NCBI GenBank assembly: GCA_900472625.1
Contig: UCIT01000026.1
Location: 62,001-126,000, forward strand
Reading direction: 5' to 3'
Source: Hyphomicrobiales bacterium
GTDB taxonomy: Bacteria > Pseudomonadota > Alphaproteobacteria > Rhizobiales > Rhizobiaceae
Length of the DNA: 64,000 nucleotides
Both the position numbers and the translations under genes were made by a program. Each line of letters starts with the position of its first letter. Positions within the stretch are counted from its first letter, which is position 1. Of the stretch, positions 24,181 through 33,439 are shown piece by piece. The notes below the pieces were generated by a model, which saw only the letters and a list, made by a program, of their open reading frames with translations, made no database searches and was not told the DNA's origin.

Positions 24181-26184
24181 TTACGCTTCCAGCCACTTCA
24201 CCTGTTCGGGCGTCAGCTTTATGTCGAGCGCCGAAAGGCTGTCCTCCAACTCGGCGATCGTGCGTGGCCCGATCAGCGGGATGACGGGGAACGGCTGGGC
24301 GATCACGTAGGCAAGCGCGATATGGATCGGGCTGCGGCCGAGCTTGGCGGCAAGCTCGATGGCGCGGTCGCGGCGCGCGAAGTTGCGATCGGAGTACCAG
24401 CAACGGACGATTTCTTCGTCGTCATGCTTGTCGCGGCCGGCGCGGTCGGTGAAGAAGCCGCGTCCCTGGCTCGACCAGGCGAAGTTCGGCACCTGCCGCT
24501 CGTTGAGCCACGTCTTCCACTCGTCGGTCGATGACGTCACGCATCCAGCCCAGATCGGGTCGAGCATTTCGGCCAGCGAGAAGTTGTTGGAGAGAGCGGC
24601 GGGCGCCGCCTTGCCGTTCTTCGCCGCATAGGCGGCCGCCTCGTCCATCCGCTCCCGCGTCCAGTTCGAGCCGCCGAATATACCGCGGATACGGCCGCGC
24701 TTGACCTCGGCATCCATGGCATCGACGAACTCGCCGACCGGAATGTCGGGGTTGTCGCGGTGCATGAAGTAGATGTCGACGTAGTCAGTCTTCAGCCGGT
24801 TGAGCGACTGGTCGAGCTGCTTGGCGATTATATCGGGGTAGACCAGCGGCGAATGCGCGCCCTTGCCGATCAGCACGATCTCCTCGCGCGGCACGTTGCG
24901 ACTGGTGTGCCAGTCGCCGAATATACTTTCGGTCTTGCCGCCGCCATAGACGAAAGCGGTGTCGAAGACATTGCCGCCGGCCTCATAGAAGGCGTCGAGC
25001 GTCAGCGAGGCGGCTGCAAAGTTCGGGAAGAACTCGAAGCCGAGCGTCACTGCGGAGGCCGGCTTGGAAATGCCGGGGATGGTGCGCTTCGGAATGCTGT
25101 TGCCGTAAGAGACGGTGTCTCCTGCTAGATTGCGGGTGCGCTTGTCGGCCTTCTCGACGCTGTATTCGAGACCGATCGACGAGCGCCACTGGTCGAGCAC
25201 CCTGAGATTGCCGATCGAATCCGCCCAGCCCATGCCAGGTGCTGCGAATTCTTTCTGCCCGGCGCGGATCGCATCTCCGGCCGCATCGACCTCGAAGGAA
25301 TAAAGCCAGCGGTCCTCCTTGATTTCGATCGTCTGCTGTTCGTTGCCCTTGAAGAGTTCGATCTTGCCGACGCCGCCCTTGTGGCCGGAGGCGAACCAGA
25401 AGTCCTTGACCTCGATGCGGCCTTCCGAGCCGATGATGCGCAACGTGTTGTCCTGGTTGGCCATGATCGAGCAAGAGACCTCGGCGATGATGCCGCCGGG
25501 GAATTTGAGCACCGCGGAGGCCCACTCGTCGACGCCGGAATGTCCGAGATGGCCGACGCCCGCGACCTTCTCCGGCTCGAGGAACGGCTTGCCTTCGGCG
25601 GCACCCGCGATCAGCCTCGCCATCGAGACCGGATAACCGCCGACATCGAGAATGCCGCCACCGGCCGTCTCGTTGGCAAACAGCCGGTGCTCGGGCCGGA
25701 AGGTGCCCATGTTGAAGCCGAAGCTGGAGCGGATGATGCGCACCGTGCCGATCGCACCTGACTTGACCAGCTCGACGATCTTGGCCGTCTGCGGATGGAC
25801 GCGGTACATGAAGGCTTCACCGGCAAAGACGCCGGCTTTCTTCGCTTCGTGATAGATCGCCTCGGCGTCGAAGGACGTCAGCGCGATCGGCTTTTCCACG
25901 AGCACATGCTTGCCCGCGCGGATCGCCTTGATCGCCCATTCGGCGTGGCCTGTGTGCGGCACGGCGATGTAGACGGCGTCGATCTCGCTATCCTGCAACA
26001 GCGCCTCGTAGCCCTTGACGATGCGGGCGCCGGGGAAATTCTCGGCAAGGCCGGGCTTGTCGGGATTGCGGGTGGCGATGGCTGCGAGCTTGCCGGTGCG
26101 CGAATGCGCGATGCCGTCGGCGAAGGTGCGCGCGATGGTGCCGGGGCCGATAATGCCCCAGCGGATCGGTTGGTCTGAACTCAT
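24181..26184 (-). CDS. Gfo/Idh/MocA oxidoreductase fused to an aldo/keto reductase
   Basis: A 667-aa fusion. Residues 1 to about 350 form a Gfo/Idh/MocA dehydrogenase, with the Rossmann motif WGIIGPGTIARTFADGI at 9 and the EKP signature in HVLVEKPIAL near 96, which carries the catalytic Lys. Residues 370-667 form an aldo/keto reductase with LGFEFFPNFAAAS, the VFDTAFVYGGG stretch (catalytic Asp and Tyr), LIGKGAH (Lys) and YFMHRDN (His). The two domains are separate proteins in most bacteria. The gene is the last of the leftward sugar ABC locus and follows the ATPase gene by 44 bp, so it probably oxidises or reduces the imported sugar. The substrate is unknown. Confidence 0.85.
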   Translation of the reverse strand: MSSDQPIRWGIIGPGTIARTFADGIAHSRTGKLAAIATRNPDKPGLAENFPGARIVKGYEALLQDSEIDAVYIAVPHTGHAEWAIKAIRAGKHVLVEKPIALTSFDAEAIYHEAKKAGVFAGEAFMYRVHPQTAKIVELVKSGAIGTVRIIRSSFGFNMGTFRPEHRLFANETAGGGILDVGGYPVSMARLIAGAAEGKPFLEPEKVAGVGHLGHSGVDEWASAVLKFPGGIIAEVSCSIMANQDNTLRIIGSEGRIEVKDFWFASGHKGGVGKIELFKGNEQQTIEIKEDRWLYSFEVDAAGDAIRAGQKEFAAPGMGWADSIGNLRVLDQWRSSIGLEYSVEKADKRTRNLAGDTVSYGNSIPKRTIPGISKPASAVTLGFEFFPNFAAASLTLDAFYEAGGNVFDTAFVYGGGKTESIFGDWHTSRNVPREEIVLIGKGAHSPLVYPDIIAKQLDQSLNRLKTDYVDIYFMHRDNPDIPVGEFVDAMDAEVKRGRIRGIFGGSNWTRERMDEAAAYAAKNGKAAPAALSNNFSLAEMLDPIWAGCVTSSTDEWKTWLNERQVPNFAWSSQGRGFFTDRAGRDKHDDEEIVRCWYSDRNFARRDRAIELAAKLGRSPIHIALAYVIAQPFPVIPLIGPRTIAELEDSLSALDIKLTPEQVKWLEA

Positions 26185-26228
26185 GGGAGATGTCCTCTTT
26201 CTTGCGTCAGTCTTGGGATTGGTATCGA

Positions 26229-27314
26229 TCAGCGCAGGCGTTTTCCGGCGCTGTCGAACAGGAAGCTGCGCCGGGCTGAGAGCCCGACGGTGAGGGTGTC
26301 GCGTTGTCCGGCATTGCGTGATTCCGGCCGCTCGATGATCAGCTGGCCGGCGCTTGCGGTGGTGGCGTAGATGTAGCTGGTGTTGCCGAGGTGCTCGGCG
26401 ACATCGACGGTGACGGTGAGATCGGTGTCGCCCTGCCCGGCATCGGTGAAATGCTCCGGCCGGACGCCGAGTGTGACATCCGCCCCCTTCTGCGCCGCCG
26501 CACTGACCGGCAATGTCAGGCGAACGTTGTCCTCGCCGACAAGGGCGATGGTCGCCGTCCCCGCAGCCGTCTCCACGACGGTGGCCTTGAGAAAATTCAT
26601 CTTCGGCGAGCCGACGAAACCGGCGACGAACTGGTTGGCGGGATCGTCGTAGAGATCGAGCGGTGCGCCGACCTGCTCGATGTTGCCTGATCGAAGCACG
26701 ACGATCTTGTCGGCCAGCGTCATCGCTTCGGTCTGGTCGTGGGTGACGTAGATCATCGTGGTGCCGAGCTGCTTGTGCAGCCGCGAGATTTCGACGCGCA
26801 TCTGGACACGCAGTTCGGCGTCTAGGTTCGACAGCGGCTCGTCGAACAGGAAGACCTGAGGCTCGCGCACGATGGCCCGGCCGATCGCCACGCGCTGGCG
26901 CTGGCCGCCAGACAGCTGTTTTGGGCGCCGCTGCATCAGCTCGTTGATCTGCAGGATGTTGGCGGCGTGCTGCACGCGCTTTTCGGTATCCTCCTTCGGA
27001 TTGCCGTTCATGCGCAGGCCGAAGCTCAGGTTCTGCTCCACCGTCATGTGCGGATAGAGCGCGTAGGACTGGAAGACCATGGCGATGCCGCGATCGGCCG
27101 GCTCGACATCGTTGACAACCTTGCCACCGATATTGATCTCGCCGCCGGAGATATCCTCCAGCCCGGCGATCATCCTGAGCAGCGTGGACTTGCCGCAGCC
27201 GGACGGGCCGACGAAAACGACGAACTCGCCGTCCTTAACCTCCAGGTTGGCGCCATGGATGATCTCGAGCGCGCCGAAGCGCTTGACCACGTTGTTGAGT
27301 GAAAGTTCTGACAT
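26229..27314 (-). CDS. ugpC: Sugar ABC transporter ATP-binding protein (UgpC/MsmK type)
   Basis: A 361-aa ATPase read from ATG 27314. Walker A VGPSGCGKSTLL is at about 36, the signature is LSGGQRQR, Walker B VFLFDEPLSNLD and the switch region VTHDQTEAMTLADK. The C-terminal 120 aa form the TOBE/MalK-like regulatory domain (GVRPEHF). It powers the adjacent importer formed by the two permeases and binding protein. The upstream open frame to 28247 overlaps the permease gene on the same strand and is not part of this protein. The gene symbol denotes the subfamily only. Confidence 0.88.
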   Translation of the reverse strand: MSELSLNNVVKRFGALEIIHGANLEVKDGEFVVFVGPSGCGKSTLLRMIAGLEDISGGEINIGGKVVNDVEPADRGIAMVFQSYALYPHMTVEQNLSFGLRMNGNPKEDTEKRVQHAANILQINELMQRRPKQLSGGQRQRVAIGRAIVREPQVFLFDEPLSNLDAELRVQMRVEISRLHKQLGTTMIYVTHDQTEAMTLADKIVVLRSGNIEQVGAPLDLYDDPANQFVAGFVGSPKMNFLKATVVETAAGTATIALVGEDNVRLTLPVSAAAQKGADVTLGVRPEHFTDAGQGDTDLTVTVDVAEHLGNTSYIYATTASAGQLIIERPESRNAGQRDTLTVGLSARRSFLFDSAGKRLR

Positions 27315-27328
27315 CAGGCGTTCCCCGA

Positions 27329-28165
27329 CTATTTGACTGCGCCGGCCGAGATGCCAGCGATGAAGTGACGTTGCAGGAACACGAAGACGACGAGGATCGG
27401 CGCCGTCAGCAGCATGGCACCGGCCATGATGCCGCCCCATGAGACCTTGGTGAGACCGATCAGCGATCCGAGTGCCACCGGTGCCGTCATCATTCCGGGC
27501 TTGGAATTGATGAGCAGCGGCCAGAGGTAGTTGTTCCACGATGCGAGGAAGAGGATGATGGCAAGTGCCGCCATCGTCGGCCTGGCCAGCGGCAGGGCGA
27601 TGCGCAGGAAGATCTGTCGCTCCTTGACCCCCTCGACCCGCGCAGCGTCGAACAGTTCGCCGGGCATCATCGAGAAGGCCTGGCGCATGAACAGCACGCC
27701 GAGCGAGTTGAACAGCGGCGGCACGATCAGCGCCACCCAGGTGTTGGAGAGCTTGAACTCGCGCGCCACCATGATGAACTGCGGGATGACGACCACCGCG
27801 AACGGTAGGGTGATCGTGCCGAGGATGATGGCGATGACCACCGAGCGCCCGATGAAGCGATAGCGCGCTAGCGCCCAGCCCGCCATCGACGTCAGCAGCA
27901 CCGAGAGGAAGGTATAGACCGACGCCACGACCACCGAGATGAACATGGCGCGGACGAAATCCGTGTCGGCCTGCAGGTTCTTGAAGTTGGCGATGAAGTT
28001 GGTCGATGGCCACAGCACGATCTTGGGGCTGAAGATGCCGTAGTCGTCCATGGTCGAGAACACCAGCATCATCCAGATCGGAAACAGCCAGATGATGGCG
28101 AGCGGCGTCAGGACCACATGCAGGGCGATGACCTGCAATGTCCGGGATCTTGATTTGGATGTCAT
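27329..28165 (-). CDS. Sugar ABC transporter permease (MalG/UgpE type)
   Basis: A 278-aa permease read from ATG 28165, overlapping the stop of the upstream permease by 4 bp (ATGA). There are six hydrophobic segments, and the EAA motif lies in FDAARVEGVKERQIFLRIALPLARP, typical of the second permease of the CUT1 family. ASWNNYLWPLLI is the family hallmark before the last helices. Together with the preceding permease it forms the membrane channel of a sugar importer. Confidence 0.9.
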   Translation of the reverse strand: MTSKSRSRTLQVIALHVVLTPLAIIWLFPIWMMLVFSTMDDYGIFSPKIVLWPSTNFIANFKNLQADTDFVRAMFISVVVASVYTFLSVLLTSMAGWALARYRFIGRSVVIAIILGTITLPFAVVVIPQFIMVAREFKLSNTWVALIVPPLFNSLGVLFMRQAFSMMPGELFDAARVEGVKERQIFLRIALPLARPTMAALAIILFLASWNNYLWPLLINSKPGMMTAPVALGSLIGLTKVSWGGIMAGAMLLTAPILVVFVFLQRHFIAGISAGAVK

Positions 28166-29022
28166 TTCTGCTCCCTCCCGACCCACAGATTGAGAAGCGA
28201 GATGCTGATCGCCAGGATCGCCATGGTGTAGGCGATGGCCGAGGCATACCCGAAATTCAGCGACAGGAAGCCCTGGCGGTAGAGCAGCAGGCCGAGCGTC
28301 TCGGTGCCGCCGCCGGGACCGCCGCGATTGGTGATCAGGAAGGGTTCGGCAAAGAGCTGCATCGTGCCGATGACAGACAGGATGACGCAGAAGAGGATGA
28401 TCGGCTTCAGGAGCGGCAGGGTGATGTGGATGAATTGCTGGGTCTTCGACACCTTGTCGAGCGTCGCGGCCTCATAGACATCGTCGGGGATCGACTGCAG
28501 GCCGGCGAGCAGGATGATGGCGTTGTAGCCGGCCCAGCGCCAAGTCACTGCGATGATGACGAGCGCCATCGCGGCATTGGCGTTGTCGAACCACGAGACG
28601 GCGGGCAGACCTACCGACGTGATCAGCTTGTTGATGATGCCGAAATCGATGCTGAACATGAGCCGGAACACGGCGGCATAGGCGACCTCGCCGACGACGA
28701 CGGGTGCGAAGAAGGCAAAGCGGTAGAGTGGCCGCGCCTTGAGCAGCGGCGAGTTCAACAGCACGGCCATCATCGTGGCGATCGCGATCATCACGGGCAC
28801 CTGAATGACCAGGATGATCAGCGTGTTGTAGAGCGCATTGTAGAAAGCCGGATCGCCGACAAGCCGGCCCCAGTTGACCGAAGCGCTGAATTTCCAAGGA
28901 TTTACGCGCGTGTTCTGAAACGAGATCAGAAACGAGCTGATGATGGGCCACAGCCAGAAGGTGGCGAAGACAAGCAGGTAGGGCGCAAGGAAAAAATATG
29001 CGCTCCGGTTCCGGATCGGCAT
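28162..29022 (-). CDS. Sugar ABC transporter permease (MalF/UgpA type)
   Basis: A 286-aa permease with six hydrophobic segments and an EAA-like loop (DVYEAATLDKVSKTQQFIHITLPLLKP) near 200, as in the first CUT1 permease. It is preceded by the binding-protein gene, from which it is separated by a hairpin at 29081. It is co-transcribed with the second permease, with a 4-bp overlap. Confidence 0.9.
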   Translation of the reverse strand: MPIRNRSAYFFLAPYLLVFATFWLWPIISSFLISFQNTRVNPWKFSASVNWGRLVGDPAFYNALYNTLIILVIQVPVMIAIATMMAVLLNSPLLKARPLYRFAFFAPVVVGEVAYAAVFRLMFSIDFGIINKLITSVGLPAVSWFDNANAAMALVIIAVTWRWAGYNAIILLAGLQSIPDDVYEAATLDKVSKTQQFIHITLPLLKPIILFCVILSVIGTMQLFAEPFLITNRGGPGGGTETLGLLLYRQGFLSLNFGYASAIAYTMAILAISISLLNLWVGREQK

Positions 29023-29080
29023 TTCATTCTCCTCATATACGAAGCGAGTATCCCGGGTGCCAATCGCCCAAGAGATGGAG

Positions 29081-29105
29081 GCCGGGCACCATCATGGCGC
29101 CCGGC
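29081..29105. terminator. Hairpin between the binding-protein gene and the permease genes
   Basis: A 7-bp stem GCCGGGC with GCCCGGC (29081-29087 and 29099-29105). In ABC operons such a stem after the binding-protein gene often raises its transcript level relative to the permeases; that is inference here. Confidence 0.5.
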
Positions 29106-29113
29106 ATCGTCAC

Positions 29114-30388
29114 TCATTCCGCAATGGGAAGGCCTGTGGCGGTCTCGATCTGCTTGGCAGCATCGTCGAGCGCCGTTTTCGCGTCGGGATAGCCACCCGC
29201 GAAGTACTTGGTCTGCGTCGCCTTGTAGATGGCGTCAGCATCCGTCTGGAACTGCGTACCGCGGCTCGGCTTGATCTTCGGCAGGGTCGACAGGATATCG
29301 GCCCAGACCTTTTGACCGCCCCAGTAGGGCTGCGCTTCGTTGACGTAAGGATCCTGCACCGCCGACAGCAGCGACGGCACAAGGCCGAAGGCCTTCAGCA
29401 TCGCGACCTGGCCCTCGTTGGTGCCGAGCGCGTAGTTCACGTAAGTCCACGCGGCTTCCTTGTTGGCCGAATTCGCGGCGATCGCCAGCGACGAACCGCC
29501 GAGGTTAGCCGCATGCGGACCATCCGGCGTGAGGCTCGGCATCATGTAGACGCCCCACTTGCCGGAGAGATCGGGCGAGCCGGAGCGCACCGTGCCTTCG
29601 TACCAGCCGCCATACATCTGGCTGGCAGCCTTGCCGGCGGTGTTCGCCTGGATCTTCTCGTCCCAAATCGCGGCCGTCAGGGTACCGGCGTCCTTCATTT
29701 CCTTGACCTTCTCAAGGGTGGCGACGCAGGCGGGCTGGTTGATGGTGATGTTCTGGCCATCGGTCGAGAAGTAGCCGCAGCCTTGCTCGTTGGAGATCAT
29801 GCGGAACCATTCGCTGTCGCCGTTGAAGTCGGCCTGAGCCATGACCACGCCGGGAAGCGCTGCGGAGATCTTCTTGCCGGCGGCGATGAAATCGTCCCAG
29901 GTCTTGATCGCTGCCGGATCAACGCCTGCCTTTTCGTAGAAATCGCGGCGGTAGAACACGGCCACAGGACCGGAATCCCAAGGCATCGCATAGGCGACGT
30001 CGCCGACCTCAAGCTCGGTGCGCTTGAATTCCGGAAATTTTGCCTGGATTTCAGGGGTATAGCCCAAGTCTTTCAGGTTGGCGAAGCAGTCCGGGAAACG
30101 GTTCCAGAAGATCTCGGCTTCGAAGTTTTCGACGCTGACAATGTCAGGCAGCCCCTCGCCGCCGGCAGCGCATGCGGCCAGCATTTTGTCGAAAACCTGT
30201 TGATTTCCAAGGTCTTCTACCGTGACCTTGATATCCGGATGCAGCTTGTTGAAGCCTTCGAGCGTCGACTTCAGCCCCGATGCGGCTGTATTCCAGCTCC
30301 AGATGGTGAGATTGGCGGACTGCGCGAACGCAGAACCGGATGCAAGCAGTGCAACGGCAGCGGTTGCACCGATAAGTTTGAAGCGCAT
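29114..30388 (-). CDS. Sugar ABC transporter periplasmic binding protein
   Basis: A 424-aa solute-binding protein. Residues 1-22 form a signal peptide (LLASGSAFA, cut before QSANL). The mature protein has LTIWSWNTAASGLKSTLEGFNKLHPDIKV at its start and a mid-region with QMYGGWYEGTVRSG, both typical of CUT1 family 1 binding proteins. It delivers the sugar or sugar derivative to the permease pair. The substrate is not predictable from sequence; neighbouring enzymes suggest a sugar or sugar acid. It is the first gene of a five-gene leftward unit and is divergent from the AraC regulator gene. Confidence 0.9.
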   Translation of the reverse strand: MRFKLIGATAAVALLASGSAFAQSANLTIWSWNTAASGLKSTLEGFNKLHPDIKVTVEDLGNQQVFDKMLAACAAGGEGLPDIVSVENFEAEIFWNRFPDCFANLKDLGYTPEIQAKFPEFKRTELEVGDVAYAMPWDSGPVAVFYRRDFYEKAGVDPAAIKTWDDFIAAGKKISAALPGVVMAQADFNGDSEWFRMISNEQGCGYFSTDGQNITINQPACVATLEKVKEMKDAGTLTAAIWDEKIQANTAGKAASQMYGGWYEGTVRSGSPDLSGKWGVYMMPSLTPDGPHAANLGGSSLAIAANSANKEAAWTYVNYALGTNEGQVAMLKAFGLVPSLLSAVQDPYVNEAQPYWGGQKVWADILSTLPKIKPSRGTQFQTDADAIYKATQTKYFAGGYPDAKTALDDAAKQIETATGLPIAE

Positions 30389-30474
30389 TGAAAATCCTCC
30401 CTTTTCAATTGCCGTCCCTTAGCGAACGTGGCTACACTAACGGTCAGGGAGCCGCTGTCTCCTACAAAAGGAAC

Positions 30475-31386
30475 ATGGATTTGGCGGAAAGTAAGATCGA
30501 ACAGAGGGCTGTCTATCAGCCGGGAGCGAGCAGCATCGAGGGATTGCCGACGGCACTCCAGATGTTCCACAACCATCCACCCCGGATGCTGATGCCGCAT
30601 TGGCATGTCCAGGTGGAGCTGAACTACATCATGCATGGCGAAGTGCATTACCGGCTGAACGGCCAGGAGATCGCCATGAAGGCCGGCGACATGTGCCTGT
30701 TCTGGGGCGGGCAGCCGCACCAGATGGACAAGAGCAGTGACGATTCTATCTATGCCGGCGGGCATCTTCCGCTGGTGTATTTCTTCCGCATGCGGCTGCC
30801 GATCAACATTTCCAGCCGCTTGATGAAGGGCGAGATCCTGTTCACCTCGGCGACGGATGCCGCCGATATACAGAATTTTCCGCGCTGGGTCGCCTATGCG
30901 AGATCCGGCGACGCCGCCAAGGCGCAGCACGCCGTGGAGGAGATGCTGCTGCGCATCGAGCGCATCGTGCTCGAGCCTTATTCGATGCTGGCGCCGAACG
31001 GGATGTCGGCGATCGACGATGTCGAGCAGGCCTATCCACAGTCCTCGCGCAGCGTCGCGCGGATGTGCGACTTCATCGCCGCCAACTTTCTTCAGGACAT
31101 CGATTCGGTCGATATTGCCCGCGCCGCCGACCTGCATCCGAAATACGCGATGAACGTGTTCAAGAAAACGACGGGCATGACGCTGAACAAATATGTCAGC
31201 CTTCTCAGGCTATCGCGGGCCCAGGCGATGCTGATGAACGAGGAGGCGAATGTTCTGCAGGTGGCGATGGATAGCGGCTTCGGTTCGATCAGCGCCTTCA
31301 ACAAATCATTCCGCCATATCGCCGGCATGTCGCCATCGGATTTTCGACGCGATGCGCGCTGCATCACACAATACGTTCCGGCCTGA
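30475..31386 (+). CDS. AraC-family regulator of the divergent sugar locus
   Basis: A 303-aa protein read from ATG 30475; the frame is open back to 30388, but that reading begins inside the divergent promoter region. The N-terminal half is a cupin-like sensing domain (HWHVQVELNYIMHGEVHYRLNG). The C-terminal 110 aa are the AraC DNA-binding domain: DSVDIARAADLHPKYAMNVFKKTTGMTLNKY is the first helix-turn-helix and VLQVAMDSGFGSISAFNKSFRHIAGMSPSDFRRD the second. Its divergent position strongly suggests that it controls the ABC importer and perhaps the dehydratase downstream. Confidence 0.9.
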   Translation: MDLAESKIEQRAVYQPGASSIEGLPTALQMFHNHPPRMLMPHWHVQVELNYIMHGEVHYRLNGQEIAMKAGDMCLFWGGQPHQMDKSSDDSIYAGGHLPLVYFFRMRLPINISSRLMKGEILFTSATDAADIQNFPRWVAYARSGDAAKAQHAVEEMLLRIERIVLEPYSMLAPNGMSAIDDVEQAYPQSSRSVARMCDFIAANFLQDIDSVDIARAADLHPKYAMNVFKKTTGMTLNKYVSLLRLSRAQAMLMNEEANVLQVAMDSGFGSISAFNKSFRHIAGMSPSDFRRDARCITQYVPA

Positions 31387-31504
31387 AGCCTCACCGTAAA
31401 CGTTGCCGGCGCGCGCTTACGATTCGTCATTCTCGCCGATGATGCGCTCCAGCATAGATCGGCTCAATTCATAACAACACCGCAGCAAACCCAAGGAAAA
31501 CATC

Positions 31505-33343
31505 GTGGTCGAGAAAACACCTGCCCCGGATCAACAAAGCGCAATCGCGCAGAAGACCGAAACGCCACAACTTCGTTCAAAGGCCTGGTTCGACAATCTC
31601 GCCAATCCAGACATGACGGCGCTCTACCTCGAGCGCTACATGAACTTCGGCCTCAGCCAGGAAGAGCTGCAGTCCGGCCGGCCGATCATCGGCATCGCCC
31701 AGACCGGCTCGGACCTCTCGCCGTGCAACCGCCACCACATCGAGCTCGCAAAGCGCGTGCGCGAAGGCGTCCGCGATGCCGGCGGCATTGCCATCGAGTT
31801 CCCCGTTCATCCGATCCAGGAAACCGGCAAGCGCCCGACAGCCGGCCTCGACCGCAACCTCTCCTATCTCGGTCTTGTCGAGGTGCTCTACGGCTATCCG
31901 CTCGATGGCGTCGTGCTGACCATCGGCTGCGACAAGACCACACCGGCCTGTCTCATGGCCGCGGCAACGGTGAACATCCCTGCGATCGCTTTGTCCGTCG
32001 GCCCGATGTTGAATGGCTGGTTCCGTGGCGAGCGCACTGGGTCCGGCACGATTGTCTGGAAGGCGCGCGAGATGATGGCGCGCGGCGAGATCGATTATCA
32101 GGGCTTCGTCAAGCTCGTCGCCTCCTCTGCACCGTCGACCGGCTATTGCAACACCATGGGCACGGCAACGACGATGAACTCGCTCGCCGAAGCCCTTGGT
32201 ATGCAGCTGCCGGGTGCCGCCGCCATCCCTGCCCCCTATCGTGACCGCCAGGAAATCTCCTATGAGACCGGTCTGCGCATCGTCGAGATGGTCCGCGAGG
32301 ATTTGAAGCCGTCGGATATCCTGACCAGGGAAGCCTTCATCAATGCGATCAAGGTCAACTCGGCGATCGGCGGCTCGACCAACGCGCCGATCCATCTCAA
32401 CGCCCTCGCCCGCCACGTCGGCGTCGAACTCACCGTTGACGACTGGCAAACCTATGGCGAAGAGATCCCGCTGCTCGTCAACCTGCAGCCGGCCGGCGAA
32501 TATCTCGGCGAGGACTATTATCATGCCGGCGGCGTTCCTGCCGTCATGGGTGAGCTGATCAAGCATGAGCACCTGCACACTGGCGCCATGACGGTGAACG
32601 GCAAGACGGTCGGCGAAAACTACACCGGCTCGACGATCGAGGACGAGAAGGTCATTCGGCCGTTCGATCGCCCGCTGAAGGGACGCGCCGGGTTCCGTGT
32701 CCTGAAGGGCAACCTGTTCTCGTCGGCGATCATGAAGACCAGTGTCATCTCGCCGGAATTCCGCGGCCGCTATCTCTCCAATCCTAACGATCCCGAAGCT
32801 TTCACCGGCCGCGCCGTGGTTTTCGACGGACCGGAGGATTATCACCACCGGATCGACGATCCGTCGCTCGCCATTGACGGCACCACCATCTTGTTCATGC
32901 GCGGCGCCGGTCCGATCGGCTATCCGGGTGCTGCGGAAGTGGTCAACATGCGGGCGCCCGACTACCTCTTGAAGCAGGGCATCTCGTCGCTTCCCTGCGT
33001 CGGCGATGGTCGTCAGTCCGGCACGTCGGGCTCACCCTCGATCCTCAATGCTTCGCCGGAAGCGGCGGCCGGGGGCGGCCTCGCGATCCTTCAGACGGGC
33101 GACCAGGTAAGGATCGATCTGAAGGAGGGGACAGCGAACATCCTGATCAGCGAAGAGGAGATCGCCTCACGTCGGGCCACGCTCGATGCTGCCGGTGGCT
33201 ACGTTTATCCCGAGAGTCAGACGCCTTGGCAGGAAATCCAGCGCTCCTATGTCGGGCAGTTGGAAACCGGCGCGGTGCTGGAACCGGCCGTCAAATACCA
33301 GCGGATCGCCCAGACCAAGGGTATTCCGCGCGACAACCATTAG
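31505..33343 (+). CDS. IlvD/Edd-family sugar-acid dehydratase
   Basis: A 612-aa Fe-S dehydratase with a GTG start at 31505 preceded by AAGGAA. The three cluster ligands of the family are visible: Cys74 in SPCNRHH, Cys142 in GCDKTTPAC and Cys215 in [21 protein letters not shown] and the later [18 protein letters not shown] are also family signatures. The length and the latter motif fit sugar-acid members (arabinonate, xylonate or gluconate dehydratase) better than biosynthetic IlvD. It would convert an aldonate to a 2-keto-3-deoxy acid. It follows the AraC gene by 118 bp. Which sugar acid is uncertain. Confidence 0.87.
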   Translation: MVEKTPAPDQQSAIAQKTETPQLRSKAWFDNLANPDMTALYLERYMNFGLSQEELQSGRPIIGIAQTGSDLSPCNRHHIELAKRVREGVRDAGGIAIEFPVHPIQETGKRPTAGLDRNLSYLGLVEVLYGYPLDGVVLTIGCDKTTPACLMAAATVNIPAIALSVGPMLNGWFRGERTGSGTIVWKAREMMARGEIDYQGFVKLVASSAPSTGYCNTMGTATTMNSLAEALGMQLPGAAAIPAPYRDRQEISYETGLRIVEMVREDLKPSDILTREAFINAIKVNSAIGGSTNAPIHLNALARHVGVELTVDDWQTYGEEIPLLVNLQPAGEYLGEDYYHAGGVPAVMGELIKHEHLHTGAMTVNGKTVGENYTGSTIEDEKVIRPFDRPLKGRAGFRVLKGNLFSSAIMKTSVISPEFRGRYLSNPNDPEAFTGRAVVFDGPEDYHHRIDDPSLAIDGTTILFMRGAGPIGYPGAAEVVNMRAPDYLLKQGISSLPCVGDGRQSGTSGSPSILNASPEAAAGGGLAILQTGDQVRIDLKEGTANILISEEEIASRRATLDAAGGYVYPESQTPWQEIQRSYVGQLETGAVLEPAVKYQRIAQTKGIPRDNH

Positions 33344-33381
33344 ACGCTTCGTAGCTGGTGCCCCAGTCGTTTCAAATAGAA

Positions 33382-33413
33382 AAACCTGCCGCGCAATTCA
33401 GTGCGGCAGGTTT
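33382..33413. terminator. Bidirectional terminator between the dehydratase and yghU
   Basis: An 11-bp stem (33382-33392 with 33403-33413) flanked by an A run on the left and a T run on the right, between convergent genes. It can act on both strands. Confidence 0.8.
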
Positions 33414-33439
33414 CCAGTTCGGGCATATCGGAATTCAGT

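Noticed and set aside
29057-30391. 444-codon plus-strand open frame opposite the sugar-binding protein gene
   Set aside because: It lies exactly antisense to a binding protein with a signal peptide and family motifs. Long antisense frames are usual at this GC content.
31577-32848. 423-codon minus-strand open frame opposite the IlvD/Edd dehydratase
   Set aside because: The sense strand carries the three cluster Cys motifs; the antisense product has no family-like features.
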